A DNA stretch of 64,000 bases, taken from assembly GCA_024508675.1 (NCBI GenBank), contig JANINQ010000015.1:87710-151709 (forward strand), in the 5' to 3' direction. The notes beneath the pieces were generated by a model. The model had not been told where the DNA came from, did no database searches, and saw only the letters and a program-made list of their open reading frames with translations. The position numbers and the translations under genes were made by a program. Positions within the stretch are counted from its first letter, which is position 1, and the number at the start of each line of letters is the position of its first letter. Source of the stretch: Afipia sp. Its GTDB lineage: Bacteria; Pseudomonadota; Alphaproteobacteria; Rhizobiales; Xanthobacteraceae. Positions 9,475-18,713 of this stretch are shown piece by piece.

Positions 9475-10007
9475 GGGACTTGTCTTTAGCTGCCGAGCCT
9501 TGATTGCCAGGCTTTCGATGTTTCAGGGCTGATGATCGATGTGCCGCAACGGGAACGAAACACGAGTCGAGATGTTGATCAGCATCGATAGATGACGTGA
9601 GAACAGGTCTGTCCGCAAGCACGACTTTCTTAATGAATCCTTTTTAGATTCTTAGTTTGATTAAGTGTAGCCGTGATTAGCGCTCACGCATTTCTCTCCC
9701 GTTCTTGTTCAGTCTTCATCCACATCCCGCCAGTTTATACCCGCTGTTGCATCATCCGTTTGCGGCAAGGAATAAGCCGATGGTTCAGATGCTTGCTGGC
9801 TATTGTCCGGCTTTATCCCAAGACAAATCCACACAACCCCGCTACCATTCCGTTGAAAGCCAGATGTCATCCCGAAATCAGTGCTGTGAATGAAAGAGCC
9901 GGTTATCCCAAAGGGTCTTCTTCACGGTCTGATTGAGGGGATGATGCCCACAGGGACTCACAGCTATTCACAGCTGCCGAATTGAGCGGAAACGGATTTA
10001 AGAGACC
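9475..10007. other. oriC: Putative chromosomal replication origin (oriC)
   Basis: A 533-bp gene-free stretch between hemJ and ppsR, the place where alphaproteobacterial origins have been mapped (next to hemE and the DUF299 gene). It contains an AT-rich segment (about 9628-9668) that could be the unwinding element. GANTC methylation sites occur at 9564, 9635, 9647 and 9955. DnaA-box-like 9-mers include TCATCCACA at 9716-9724 (one mismatch to TTATCCACA), TTATCCCAA at 9813-9821 and again at 9903-9911, AAATCCACA at 9825-9833 and CTATTCACA near 9964 (two mismatches each). parAB and parS lie 3.5-7 kb away. No ORF here looks real. The assignment is inferred from position and motifs. Confidence 0.75.
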
Positions 10008-10847
10008 ATGCCCACCTCCGGCAGCTATTTTCATCTGCATATGATTTCCGATTCGACCGGTGAGACGCTGATCACCGTCGCGCGCGCAGTAGCCGCGCAA
10101 TACTCCAATGTATCGCCGGTGGAGCATGTCTATCCGCTGGTGCGCAGCCAGAAACAGCTCGACCGCGTGCTTGCTGAAATCGAGGAAGCGCCGGGGATTG
10201 TGCTGTTCACCCTGCTGGAAAAGGATCTGGTGGAACGGCTCGAGGCCAAGTGCAAGGAAATCAACATTCCAAGCCTGTCGATCATCGGCCCGGTGATGGA
10301 ATTGTTTCGTGCCTATCTTGGCCGCGAGACGTCGCAGCGTGTCGGCGCCCAGCACACACTCAATGCGGAATACTTCAAGCGCATTGATGCGCTGAACTAT
10401 ACGATGATGCATGACGACGGCCAGCACGTCGAAGGCCTTGAAGAGGCTGATGTGGTTCTTGTCGGCGTGTCGCGCACATCGAAAACACCGACTTCGATCT
10501 ATCTTGCCAATCGCGGCGTGCGCACTGCCAACGTCCCGCTGGTGCCGGGAATTCCGATCCCGCATCAGCTTGAAACCCTGAAGAAGCCGCTGGTGGTCAG
10601 CCTTCACGCTACGCCGGAGCGTCTCATTCAGGTGAGGCAGAATCGTCTTCTCGGCATTGGCCGGACCGGCGAGGACAGTTACATTGATCGTCAGTCCGTA
10701 ACGGACGAGGTTGCCTTTGCGCGAAAGCTGAGCGCGAAGTTCGATTGGGCGCTGCTTGACGTCACCCGCCGGTCGATTGAAGAAACAGCTGCTGCCATCA
10801 TGAAACTTTATGCGGATCGTCAGCGCCAGAAAGCATCGCAGTCGTGA
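10008..10847 (+). CDS. ppsR: Pyruvate,phosphate dikinase regulatory protein (DUF299 kinase/phosphorylase)
   Basis: A 279-aa member of the DUF299 (YqfL/PpsR) family, bifunctional Ser/Thr kinase-pyrophosphorylases that switch PPDK or PEP synthase off and on. It opens with [14 protein letters not shown], the family's N-terminal signature, and carries the P-loop [18 protein letters not shown] (~residues 150-167) and the PLVPGIPIP segment. Which target it controls cannot be read here. It is the first gene of ppsR-maf-coaE, directed away from the putative oriC, and overlaps maf by 4 bp (GTGA). Confidence 0.92.
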   Translation: MPTSGSYFHLHMISDSTGETLITVARAVAAQYSNVSPVEHVYPLVRSQKQLDRVLAEIEEAPGIVLFTLLEKDLVERLEAKCKEINIPSLSIIGPVMELFRAYLGRETSQRVGAQHTLNAEYFKRIDALNYTMMHDDGQHVEGLEEADVVLVGVSRTSKTPTSIYLANRGVRTANVPLVPGIPIPHQLETLKKPLVVSLHATPERLIQVRQNRLLGIGRTGEDSYIDRQSVTDEVAFARKLSAKFDWALLDVTRRSIEETAAAIMKLYADRQRQKASQS

Positions 10848-11452
10848 CGATCTGGCGTGAGCGGCAACCGCTGATCCTTGCGTCGCAAAGTGCCGTGCGA
10901 AAAAGCCTGCTTGTGAATGCAGGGATTGCGGTTGAGACAATTCCTGCGGACATCGACGAGCGAGGAATCCAGCAAGGCTCCGGCCTGACCGATCCCGGGC
11001 AGATCGCGGCACTTCTGGCTGGCGAGAAAGCCAAGTTCATTTCAGCGAAGAGTCCCGGGCGTTATGTTGTGGGCGCCGATCAGACGCTCGCGCTTGAAGA
11101 TCGGCTTTTCAGCAAACCTGAGAATCTTGCGGCCGCGGCTGCGCAGATCAAAACGCTCTCCGGCCAGACTCATGCGCTGCATAGCGCGGTCAGTGTCGCA
11201 AAGGACGGTGCGATGCTGTTTTCCCATGTCAGTGTTGCTCGTATGACGATGAGGTTTCTCACGGATAGTGAGATTGAGGCCTATATCACGGAGGCGGGAG
11301 ACGCCGTGATGTCCAGCGTCGGTGCCTATCAGCTCGAGCGCACGGGCGTGCATCTGTTCGAACGCATCGATGGCGATCACTTTACGATTTTGGGATTGCC
11401 GCTGCTGCCATTGCTTGGTTTTCTGCGCAGCCGGAATCTGCTCGCTGTATAA
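10844..11452 (+). CDS. maf: Maf-family nucleoside-triphosphate pyrophosphatase
   Basis: A 202-aa Maf/YceF-type house-cleaning pyrophosphatase. It has the N-terminal [14 protein letters not shown] motif (family S-x-x-R-x-x-L-L), [12 protein letters not shown] in the middle with the conserved aspartate, and [30 protein letters not shown] near the end. The start is GTG at 10844, overlapping the ppsR stop codon, and the stop overlaps the coaE start by 1 bp, so the three genes are translationally coupled. The exact substrate (dTTP/UTP or modified nucleotides) is not fixed by the sequence. Confidence 0.88.
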   Translation: MTIWRERQPLILASQSAVRKSLLVNAGIAVETIPADIDERGIQQGSGLTDPGQIAALLAGEKAKFISAKSPGRYVVGADQTLALEDRLFSKPENLAAAAAQIKTLSGQTHALHSAVSVAKDGAMLFSHVSVARMTMRFLTDSEIEAYITEAGDAVMSSVGAYQLERTGVHLFERIDGDHFTILGLPLLPLLGFLRSRNLLAV

Positions 11453-12066
11453 TGAAAGAACTGCCGATGTTGCTGCTGGGTTTGACGGGTTCGATCGGGA
11501 TGGGAAAATCCACCACGGCGAAGCTGTTTCAGGAGGCGGGGGTGCCGGTCTATGACGCCGACGCCACCGTGCACAAGATCTACGAAGGGGAGGCTGTGCC
11601 GGCGGTCGAGGCTGCATTTCCCGGCAGTACGGCGAATGGCAAGGTCGATCGGCAGAAGCTGTCGGCTATGGTCGTGAATAATGCCGAGGCGATGAAGCGT
11701 CTGGAGACGATTGTGCATCCGATGCTGCGCAGTCATCAGCTCAAGTTCCTGAGCGATGCCGAGGCCTCCGGTGCTCCGGTGGCGGTGCTCGATGTGCCTC
11801 TGCTGTATGAAACCGGCGGTGAAACCCGCGTGGACGCGGTCGTGGTGGTGACCACGGGACCTGAAATCCAGCGTGAACGCATCCTGGCGCGGGACAACAT
11901 GACGGCTGAAAAGCTGGACGCGATCCTGTCGCGCCAATTGCCGGACGAGGAGAAGCGAAAACGCGCGGATTTTGTGGTGGACACGTCCCACGGGCTTGAG
12001 CCGGTGCGCGCCCGGATCGATGAAATTCTCCGCGAAGTCGTTAAAATACCGAAACGGCGAGCCTGA
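11452..12066 (+). CDS. coaE: Dephospho-CoA kinase
   Basis: A 204-aa P-loop kinase for the last step of coenzyme A synthesis, phosphorylating the ribose 3'-OH of dephospho-CoA. The P-loop is [18 protein letters not shown], followed by [15 protein letters not shown], the [13 protein letters not shown] segment and the lid arginines ([18 protein letters not shown]). The ATG at 11452 overlaps the maf stop; an ATG at 11467 (MLLLGLTG) is an alternative start five residues in. dnaQ follows after 24 bp. Confidence 0.95.
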   Translation: MKELPMLLLGLTGSIGMGKSTTAKLFQEAGVPVYDADATVHKIYEGEAVPAVEAAFPGSTANGKVDRQKLSAMVVNNAEAMKRLETIVHPMLRSHQLKFLSDAEASGAPVAVLDVPLLYETGGETRVDAVVVVTTGPEIQRERILARDNMTAEKLDAILSRQLPDEEKRKRADFVVDTSHGLEPVRARIDEILREVVKIPKRRA

Positions 12067-12090
12067 TTCGCTTTTCCGGACACTTCAAAA

Positions 12091-12786
12091 ATGCGCGAAA
12101 TCGTTCTCGATACCGAAACCACAGGCCTCGATCCGCTGCGCGGGGACCGGCTGGTGGAAATCGGCTGCGTCGAAATGGTCAACCGCATGCCGACCGGCCA
12201 GACCTTTCACGTCTACCTCAATCCCGAGCGCGACATGCCTCAGGAAGCATTCGCGGTGCACGGGCTGTCGAGCGAGTTTCTGTCCGACAAGCCGCTGTTC
12301 GCGGCGGTGGTGGAAGACTTTCTGACCTTTATTGGCGAAGCGCCGCTGGTGATTCACAACGCGTCGTTCGACATCGGTTTTATCAATGCAGAACTGGATC
12401 GCGCTGCCCGCGCTGCGATTCCGCGGGACCGTCTGATCGACACGTTGACGCTGGCCCGCCGGAAACATCCCGGCGTGTCCAACCGCCTCGACGATCTGTG
12501 TTCACGATATTCGATCGACAATTCACGCCGCACCAAGCACGGCGCATTGCTGGACGCCGAATTGCTGGCGGAAGTTTACATTGATCTGATCGGGGCGCGG
12601 CAGTCGCAGCTCATTCTGTCTGAAACGCGCCAGTCTTTTTCCGTTGCACAGACGGACACCCCGCGCCGCCAGCGTGAGACACCGCTTGCGCCGCGCGTCA
12701 CCGAGGCGGACATCGCTGCGCATGCGGCGTTTGTCGCCACGCTCGGCGCCACGCCGTACTGGAACGAATATTCGAAGGAAGAGTGA
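12091..12786 (+). CDS. dnaQ: DNA polymerase III epsilon subunit, 3'-5' proofreading exonuclease
   Basis: A 231-aa DEDDh exonuclease. Exo I is VLDTETTGLDP (D7, E9), Exo II is HNASFDIGFINAEL (~93-106), and Exo III is KHGALLDAELLAEVY with the histidine and aspartate. The rest is the tail that binds the polymerase alpha subunit. The order coaE-dnaQ-secB is standard in this group. It converges on secB, with a GC-rich hairpin between the stops. Confidence 0.95.
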   Translation: MREIVLDTETTGLDPLRGDRLVEIGCVEMVNRMPTGQTFHVYLNPERDMPQEAFAVHGLSSEFLSDKPLFAAVVEDFLTFIGEAPLVIHNASFDIGFINAELDRAARAAIPRDRLIDTLTLARRKHPGVSNRLDDLCSRYSIDNSRRTKHGALLDAELLAEVYIDLIGARQSQLILSETRQSFSVAQTDTPRRQRETPLAPRVTEADIAAHAAFVATLGATPYWNEYSKEE

Positions 12787-12807
12787 GCGAGGCGATTTTC
12801 GCCTCGC
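12787..12807. terminator. Hairpin between convergent dnaQ and secB
   Basis: A 9-bp stem GCGAGGCGA/TCGCCTCGC with a 3-nt loop begins right after the dnaQ stop codon. There is no long U-tract on either strand, so it may be a weak bidirectional terminator or a 3'-end stabiliser. Confidence 0.55.
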
Positions 12808-12817
12808 GTGCTGAGCT

Positions 12818-13300
12818 TCAGCTCGGCTTGCCCTGCTGCTGCTCGGCCTGACGCGCCATGTTCTGGCGGTAGAGGCCAACGAAATCCACCGGATCGAGCA
12901 TCAGCGGCGGGAAGCCACCGGCGCGCACCGACGACGCGACGATCTCGCGCGCGAACGGGAACAGCAGCCGCGGGCATTCGATCATCACGAATGGATGCAT
13001 GCTTTCCTGCGGCACGTTCTGGATGCGGAAGACGCCCGCATAGACCAGTTCGAAACCGAACAGCGTGAAATTCTCGTTCTCGGCCTTGCCCTCGATGGAG
13101 AGCGAGACCTCGTAGTCATGCTCCGCGACCGCCGTCGCCGAGACGTTGATCTGGATGTTGATGGTGGGCTGCTGCTCCTGGGCGGCCAGCGACGCCGGCG
13201 AGTTCGGGTTCTCGAACGAGAAATCCTTGATGTACTGGGCCAGGACGTTGAACTGGGGCGGAGCCGCGTTCTCGAGAGGTGCACCGTTGCCGTTGGTCAT
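12818..13300 (-). CDS. secB: Protein-export chaperone SecB
   Basis: A 160-aa tetrameric chaperone that keeps preproteins unfolded for the Sec translocase. Family motifs are [19 protein letters not shown] near the N-terminus, [39 protein letters not shown] and the end region [15 protein letters not shown] SecB start at ATG 13300 (MTNGNG) gives 10 bp from the GGAG of the ribosome site; ATG at 13306 (MIMTNG) is also possible. The gene is divergent from the Tim44-like gene. Confidence 0.94.
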   Translation of the reverse strand: MTNGNGAPLENAAPPQFNVLAQYIKDFSFENPNSPASLAAQEQQPTINIQINVSATAVAEHDYEVSLSIEGKAENENFTLFGFELVYAGVFRIQNVPQESMHPFVMIECPRLLFPFAREIVASSVRAGGFPPLMLDPVDFVGLYRQNMARQAEQQQGKPS

Positions 13301-13678
13301 GATCATGTCGCTCCGAGAATGGGAAAACCAAATCGCGGCGGGAGCGATCCGGCGGGAACTGCCTGCAAAGTAACCTTTGGAGGCAGGGCCCTTGTCGGGG
13401 CGAGTGGCTATCATAGCCTTGCCTCATTCGACAAGGACGATAGGCCCCGTTCCGCCGCGTTTCGGTTGGCCATGACCACTGGATCGGGTAGAATCGCGCT
13501 AAATTGGCGTCACGATGCCCTAAATCTTGTCTTTTGGGCTGTTCGGGGCGCGGCATAGTGCGATGTTGGCTGGATCGGATTTCGTGCCTACATGTGAGCG
13601 ACGAACGCCCGTATAACCCTGTTTCATCGGGGAAGCCGCGCGGGCGGCGTGCAGCACCGATCAGAAAGTGAATGCGAC
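13301..13678. other. Divergent intergenic region, secB / Tim44-like
   Basis: About 378 bp without a convincing gene. It must hold the promoters of both divergent genes, but I see no strong -35/-10 boxes, repeat or RNA structure. ORFs crossing it have no recognisable protein content. Confidence 0.5.
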
Positions 13679-14380
13679 GTGGATATTTACACCATCATTT
13701 TTCTGGCTCTGGCCGTCTTTATCTTCCTGCGGCTGCGCAATGTGCTGGGCCAGCGCACCGGTGACGAACGCCCGCCGTTCGACCGCGCGGCCCGCGATGT
13801 CCTGCGCGGTGCGCCGGACAATGTCGTGCCGATGCCGGGCAAGACCATCGATCAGGCGCCTTTGGCGCCGTCCGCCGAGCCTGCCGTCCCGGCTGACCGC
13901 TGGAAGGGCATTGCGGAATCCGGATCGGCGCTCGCGCGGGGCCTCGACCAGATTGCCGTCGCCGATCCGTCATTTGACGCGCAGCATTTCGTGAGCGGTG
14001 CAAAGAGCGCCTATGAGATGATCGTGCTGGCTTTTGCAGGCGGCGATCGCCGCGCATTGAAGGATCTGCTTTCGTCCGAAGTCTATGAAGGCTTCGAGGC
14101 AGCCATCAAGGAGCGCGAACAGCGTGGCGAGAAGGTCGAGACGCGGTTTGCGTCAATCGACAAGGCCGAGATCGTCAATGCAGAAGTCCGCGACCGTGCG
14201 GCTCAGATCACCATCCGGTTTGTTTCCCAGATGATCTCGGCGACGCGCGACAAGGCTGGCACCGTCGTCGATGGCAATCCGGAAAAGCTCACCGATGTCA
14301 CAGATGTCTGGACCTTCGCCCGTGACATCACGTCGCGCGATCCGAACTGGAAGCTGGTTGGGACGGAAAGCGGACAGTAA
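13679..14380 (+). CDS. Tim44/TimA-family inner-membrane-associated protein
   Basis: A 233-aa protein with one N-terminal membrane segment (YTIIFLALAVFIFLRLRNVLG), a Pro-rich linker, and a C-terminal Tim44-like domain from about residue 90 (DAQHFVSGAKSAYEMIVLAFAGGD ... DVWTFARDITSRDPNWKLV). The domain resembles the mitochondrial import motor subunit Tim44; alphaproteobacterial members are membrane-anchored and of uncertain role. I chose GTG at 13679 because the membrane segment follows at once; an upstream GTG at 13649 would add ten residues. It is divergent from secB and overlaps the probable mltA start. Confidence 0.85.
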   Translation: MDIYTIIFLALAVFIFLRLRNVLGQRTGDERPPFDRAARDVLRGAPDNVVPMPGKTIDQAPLAPSAEPAVPADRWKGIAESGSALARGLDQIAVADPSFDAQHFVSGAKSAYEMIVLAFAGGDRRALKDLLSSEVYEGFEAAIKEREQRGEKVETRFASIDKAEIVNAEVRDRAAQITIRFVSQMISATRDKAGTVVDGNPEKLTDVTDVWTFARDITSRDPNWKLVGTESGQ

Positions 14381-16142
14381 GAAAAAGACAGCGCCCGGTG
14401 CGTTCGCCGGGCGTTTTGGCGCGCGGCTTGGTTCGTGCCTTGGTCCGTGGCTTGGCGCTGCAGCCGCCGGATACCTTCTCGCCGGTTTTGCCATTGGAGA
14501 TGCTCAGGCGAGGCCGGCGAGCCGTCATCACACATCTCACGCTCATCCTCATGAAATCGGAAAACGCGGGCCGGTTGCCTGGCCGCTGGAGATTCCCGGC
14601 GGCCAGTATGCGCCGCTGAAATGGAACGAGGTCGTCGGCTGGACAGACGACGATCCGCTCCCGGCCTTCAAGACATTTCGGGCAAGCTGCAAGCCGATTG
14701 CCGCACAGAAAACGCCTCTAGCGGATAGCAAGGCGCTTGGCACATCGCTGCGTGATCCTTGTATCATCGCGCGCGCCGAGGATGTTTCCGATAGCGTCAA
14801 AGCGCGTGAATTCTTCGAGAAGAATTTCACGCCCCTACTGATCTCGCGCGTTGGCGAGGATGCAGGCTTTGTCACCGGATACTACGAGCCCATCGTGGAC
14901 GGTTCGCGGGTGCAAACCGACGTTTATAACGTGCCGGTTTACCGGCGTCCGTCTAACCTGTTCGTGCGGGGCTTTTCGCAGGCCAGCGCGAGCATGCCGA
15001 ACAAGGGACAGGTGTTCCGCAAGATCGGCCGCCGCAAGCTGGTGCCGTACTATGATCGCGCCGAGATCGAGGACGGCGCGATTGCGGGCAGGGGGCTTGA
15101 AGTGGTGTGGCTCAAGAGCCAGACCGATCTTCTGTTCATCCAGATTCAAGGCTCGGCGCGGATCAGGCTCGAGGATGGATCGATGGTGCGCATCAACTAT
15201 GATGCGCATAATGGTTATCCCTATACGCCCGTCGGCCGTGTGCTCATCGAGCGCAACATCGTGCCGAAAGACCAGATGTCGATGCAGAAGATCCGCGAAT
15301 ATATGGAGCAGAATCCGGATGGCGCAAAGGAGCTGCGCCGGTTTAATCGCTCCTATGTGTTCTTCCGCGAGGTGAAGCTGGCGGCGGATGACGAAGCCGT
15401 CGGCGCGCAGGGCGTGCCGCTGACTGCAGGGCGCTCCATCGCCGTCGACAAATCGTTGCATGTTTATGGCACGCCGTTCTTCATCGAAGGCAGTCTGCCG
15501 ATTGAATCCGACACCTCGAACACGCCGTTCCGTAAGCTGATGATCGCGCAGGACACCGGCTCGGCGATCATCGGACCCGCACGCGCGGACATCTATTTTG
15601 GCGCAGGTGCGGAAGCGGGGCGTGTTGCTGGACGGCTGAAAAATCCGGCGCGCTTTGTAATGCTTTTGCCGAACAGTCTCGATCCGGTGCCGCGCGGCAA
15701 GACGGTGCCGCTGCCGGATGAGCGGCCATCGGCGACCATCGCAAAACTGTTTCCGCAGAGCGAGCCCGCAAAACAGCCGGTCAGGGATGCGCCGAAAGAA
15801 GCTGCGAAAGACGCTCCCAAAGAAACGGTCAAGGATGCTGCGAAAGAACAGCCCAAAACTGAATCAAAGACCGAAGCAATGCCTGCGCCGAAGGATCAGC
15901 CGGCCGATGCCAGCAAGAACACTGCATCGAAAGAGCAACTTGCGGCCCCGTCCGCGCCTGTCGCACCAACGGCTGCTGCTCCAACAGCACCGGCCACACC
16001 CGTAACGCCGCCTGTTGCGCATGCCGTGCCGTTGCCCGAGGCTCGCCCGAAGACTGCGCCTGAAGCTGCTGCACCCGCGGCCGTGAAATCCGACACGCCG
16101 CGCCGCTCAAGGCATCACCGGCGCTATCGCCATCGCCGATGA
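14358..16142 (+). CDS. mltA: Membrane-bound lytic murein transglycosylase A with long Lys/Pro/Ala tail
   Basis: MltA cleaves the peptidoglycan glycan strand with formation of 1,6-anhydro ends. The N-terminus has a basic stretch and hydrophobic helix (LGPWLGAAAAGYLLAGFAIG), a signal or anchor. The MltA domain follows (GFVTGYYEPIVDGSRV, YRRPSNLF, LVPYYDRAEIEDG), then the 3D domain (MIAQDTGSAIIGPARADIYFG) with its aspartates. The last ~120 residues are low-complexity (repeated KDAPKE-type units, then Ala/Pro), ending in an Arg/His-rich tail. No ATG falls between the Tim44-like stop and the domain; TTG at 14358, preceded by GGAAG, is my choice, and GTG at 14322 or ATG at 14271 are alternatives. 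The stop overlaps the next gene by 4 bp. Confidence 0.85.
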   Translation: MGRKADSKKKTAPGAFAGRFGARLGSCLGPWLGAAAAGYLLAGFAIGDAQARPASRHHTSHAHPHEIGKRGPVAWPLEIPGGQYAPLKWNEVVGWTDDDPLPAFKTFRASCKPIAAQKTPLADSKALGTSLRDPCIIARAEDVSDSVKAREFFEKNFTPLLISRVGEDAGFVTGYYEPIVDGSRVQTDVYNVPVYRRPSNLFVRGFSQASASMPNKGQVFRKIGRRKLVPYYDRAEIEDGAIAGRGLEVVWLKSQTDLLFIQIQGSARIRLEDGSMVRINYDAHNGYPYTPVGRVLIERNIVPKDQMSMQKIREYMEQNPDGAKELRRFNRSYVFFREVKLAADDEAVGAQGVPLTAGRSIAVDKSLHVYGTPFFIEGSLPIESDTSNTPFRKLMIAQDTGSAIIGPARADIYFGAGAEAGRVAGRLKNPARFVMLLPNSLDPVPRGKTVPLPDERPSATIAKLFPQSEPAKQPVRDAPKEAAKDAPKETVKDAAKEQPKTESKTEAMPAPKDQPADASKNTASKEQLAAPSAPVAPTAAAPTAPATPVTPPVAHAVPLPEARPKTAPEAAAPAAVKSDTPRRSRHHRRYRHRR

Positions 16143-16717
16143 AACGTCCGCGCAATCTCGATCCGCCTCCTGTGTTCCGGCGCAAGCGCGCGCTCACGCG
16201 CGAAGAGGCTGAGCTATGGGAGAGTGTGGCAAAGCAGGCCAAACCACTGCGCAAACGCGCGCGCCCGGTCAAAGCTGTGCAGGACCTTGTTGAAGAAACG
16301 CCTGCGAAGACAGGCCCGGTGCTGCGGCTGAATCCACCGGTCACTGCGAAAATCCCAAGCGCCCCTCCGGCACCGCCGCCGCTTGCGCCACTGGGACGGC
16401 GGGAGCGGTCAAAGCTGTCGCGCGGACGGAAGGACATCGACGCACGACTCGATCTGCACGGGATGACCCAGAGCCGTGCGCATCGTGTGCTGCTGAACTT
16501 CCTGCACCACGCGCAGGAAGACGGCATGAGTGTTGTTCTGATCATCACCGGCAAGGGCAAGAGCGGTGCTGAATCGGAACGCGGCGTGCTGCGCCGTCAG
16601 GTGCCGCAATGGCTCAGTCTACCGGAATTCCGCAGTGTGGTGATCGGATTCGACGAAGCGCATATCGGCCACGGCGGCGAGGGTGCGCTTTACGTGCGGG
16701 TGCGGCGGGCGCGGTAG
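16139..16717 (+). CDS. Smr-domain protein
   Basis: A 192-aa protein with a basic, proline-rich N-terminus and a C-terminal Smr domain (~residues 98-190): LDLHGMTQSRAHRVLLNF with the LDxHG motif, VLIITGKGKSG with the TGKG motif, and a final strand GGEGALYVRVRRAR. Smr domains are predicted nucleases or nucleic-acid binders; several act on mRNA. The ATG overlaps the mltA stop by 4 bp, so it is translationally coupled to mltA, an arrangement I recall from relatives. A specific substrate is unknown. Confidence 0.88.
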   Translation: MKRPRNLDPPPVFRRKRALTREEAELWESVAKQAKPLRKRARPVKAVQDLVEETPAKTGPVLRLNPPVTAKIPSAPPAPPPLAPLGRRERSKLSRGRKDIDARLDLHGMTQSRAHRVLLNFLHHAQEDGMSVVLIITGKGKSGAESERGVLRRQVPQWLSLPEFRSVVIGFDEAHIGHGGEGALYVRVRRAR

Positions 16718-16720
16718 TCC

Positions 16721-16762
16721 CCATCCTCGAGACGCACGTAAAAGCGTGCTCCTCAGGATGAG
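16721..16762. repeat. Interspersed palindromic repeat, smr-hslU 3' ends
   Basis: A 42-bp imperfect palindrome (CATCCTCGAGACGCACG ... GCGTGCTCCTCAGGATG), nearly the same as 1302-1345. It lies between the convergent stop codons of the Smr gene and hslU and may serve as terminator for both. Confidence 0.8.
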
Positions 16763-16763
16763 A

Positions 16764-18065
16764 TCACAAAATAAACCGGCTGAGATCAGTATTCTTTGCC
16801 AGATCGCCGATATGCTTCTGCACATAGGCCGCGTCGATGGTGACGGTCTGTCCGTTCATGTCAGGCGCGTGGAACGAGGTCTCATCCAGCACGCGCTCCA
16901 TCACCGTCTGCAAACGGCGCGCGCCGATATTTTCTACCGTCGAATTCACAGCCACAGCGACATCGGCCAGCGCATCTATAGCATCATCGGTAATGTTCAG
17001 CGTCACGCCTTCGGTCTGCATCAGCGCGACATACTGCTTCAGCAATGAGGCTTCCGGCTCGGTTAAAATGCGGCGCATGTCATCGCGAGTCAGCGCCTGA
17101 AGCTCGACGCGGATCGGCAGGCGGCCTTGCAGTTCGGGCAAGAGGTCGGACGGTTTGGCGATGTGAAACGCACCCGAGGCAATAAAGAGAATATGATCGG
17201 TCTTCACCGCGCCGTGCTTCGTCGAAACGGTCGTCCCTTCGATCAGCGGCAGCAGGTCGCGCTGTACGCCCTCGCGTGAGACGTCGCCAGTCCGCGCGCC
17301 GTCCCGCACGCAGATCTTGTCGATTTCGTCGAGGAACACGATGCCGTTGTTCTCGACTGCCTGCACCGCTTCCTGGGTGACCTGCTCGCTGTCGAGCAGC
17401 TTGTCGCTTTCTTCGTTGACGAGGATCTCGTGAGAGTCGGCAACCGTCAGACGCCGCGTCTTGGTGCGCCCGCCCATCTTGCCGAAAATGTCGCCGATAT
17501 TGATCGCGCCGATCTGTGCGCCGGGCATGCCGGGAATCTCGAACATCGGCGCGCCGCCGGAGGCCTGCGTCTCGATCTCGATCTCTTTGTCGTTCAGTTC
17601 GCCCGCCCGCAGTTTTCGGCGGAATGAATCGCGCGTCGCTGCGCTGGCGTTGGCGCCGACCAGCGCATCCAGCACCCGATCCTCGGCGGCCTGCTGCGCA
17701 CGGGCCTGCACATCCTTGCGCTTGCGCTCGCGGGTCTGGAGGATCGCGACTTCCACGAGATCGCGCACGATCTGCTCGACATCGCGGCCGACATAGCCGA
17801 CCTCGGTGAATTTGGTCGCTTCCACCTTGATGAACGGCGCGTTCGCGAGGCGCGCGAGCCGCCGTGCAATCTCGGTCTTGCCGACGCCTGTCGGCCCGAT
17901 CATCAGGATATTCTTCGGAAGCACTTCTTCGCGCAGCGACCCGGTGAGCTGCTGCCGCCGCCAGCGGTTGCGTAGCGCAATGGCGACCGCGCGCTTGGCA
18001 TCGCCCTGTCCAACAATGAAGCGGTCGAGTTCGGAAACGATTTCGCGAGGAGAGAAGTCTGTCAT
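16764..18065 (-). CDS. hslU: HslU, ATPase subunit of the HslUV protease
   Basis: A 433-aa AAA+ unfoldase (ClpY) that feeds substrates to HslV. The start is [20 protein letters not shown], Walker A is [15 protein letters not shown] (~residues 54-68), Walker B is [12 protein letters not shown], with the I domain between, sensor [13 protein letters not shown], and the C-terminal SRFIL tail that docks into HslV. The length is normal. It lies downstream of hslV, but a UPF0314 gene separates the two. Confidence 0.97.
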   Translation of the reverse strand: MTDFSPREIVSELDRFIVGQGDAKRAVAIALRNRWRRQQLTGSLREEVLPKNILMIGPTGVGKTEIARRLARLANAPFIKVEATKFTEVGYVGRDVEQIVRDLVEVAILQTRERKRKDVQARAQQAAEDRVLDALVGANASAATRDSFRRKLRAGELNDKEIEIETQASGGAPMFEIPGMPGAQIGAINIGDIFGKMGGRTKTRRLTVADSHEILVNEESDKLLDSEQVTQEAVQAVENNGIVFLDEIDKICVRDGARTGDVSREGVQRDLLPLIEGTTVSTKHGAVKTDHILFIASGAFHIAKPSDLLPELQGRLPIRVELQALTRDDMRRILTEPEASLLKQYVALMQTEGVTLNITDDAIDALADVAVAVNSTVENIGARRLQTVMERVLDETSFHAPDMNGQTVTIDAAYVQKHIGDLAKNTDLSRFIL

Positions 18066-18104
18066 GGGTCTCAGCTATTGTCGGATGGGCTTAACCGCAA
18101 GCGG

Positions 18105-18713
18105 TTAGATGATCGGTGGTCCGCCCTGCCATTGCCGTATCGCATCGAACGGATGGATCAGCATGATGATGTTCAGCGTCAGGTTGTCGCGGATGTGCAG
18201 CCCGACGGCGATTTCAAACACGATGGCGATCAGCAGCGTTGCAATCACCGGCAGCTTTCGCGCGGCGATGAAGCCGCCGATCATCGCCAGCGTATCCGAA
18301 ATCGAGTTGACGATGCTGTCGCCGTAGTAATCAAGCGAGATCGTGCCGGCGCGGTAACGCTCGATGATGACCGGCGAATTTTCCAGCAATTCCCAACCAC
18401 CCTCGATTAGCATTGCGATGAGCAGACGCGCGATCCATGACACCCGCGGCAGCAGCAGCCATGTCAAGGCGTAGAACAGGAAGCCATGGATGATGTGGGA
18501 GAACGTGTACCAGTCCGCGATGTGCTGCGAGTTTTCCGAACTCATTACCACGCCGTGCCAGAGCTTCACGTATCCGCACGTGCACATCGGCACGCGGCCC
18601 ATGGCGTAAAGGATCGCAGCCTGCAGCGCGAGAAGCGCGAGCGCGATCACAAAGCCCTGACGCGGCGACAGCCCGCGCGCCGTTGGCGCCAAAGCGTTGT
18701 CCGCCGCGCTCAT
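18105..18713 (-). CDS. UPF0314 (DUF2585) membrane protein
   Basis: A 202-aa protein with several hydrophobic segments ([75 protein letters not shown]). The motifs [28 protein letters not shown] and [18 protein letters not shown] are typical of UPF0314. The function is unknown. It overlaps the hslV stop by 4 bp and precedes hslU by 39 bp, so it is probably cotranscribed with the heat-shock protease genes; this position is conserved in Rhizobiales as far as I know. Confidence 0.87.
   Translation of the reverse strand: MSAADNALAPTARGLSPRQGFVIALALLALQAAILYAMGRVPMCTCGYVKLWHGVVMSSENSQHIADWYTFSHIIHGFLFYALTWLLLPRVSWIARLLIAMLIEGGWELLENSPVIIERYRAGTISLDYYGDSIVNSISDTLAMIGGFIAARKLPVIATLLIAIVFEIAVGLHIRDNLTLNIIMLIHPFDAIRQWQGGPPII

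Noticed and set aside
9628..9668. CtrA boxes in the putative oriC
   Set aside because: TTAA-containing stretches occur, but none has the TTAA-N7-TTAA spacing.
9903..11012. 369-aa minus-strand ORF across ppsR and the oriC edge
   Set aside because: Opposite to ppsR and maf, no domain; oriC side is non-coding.
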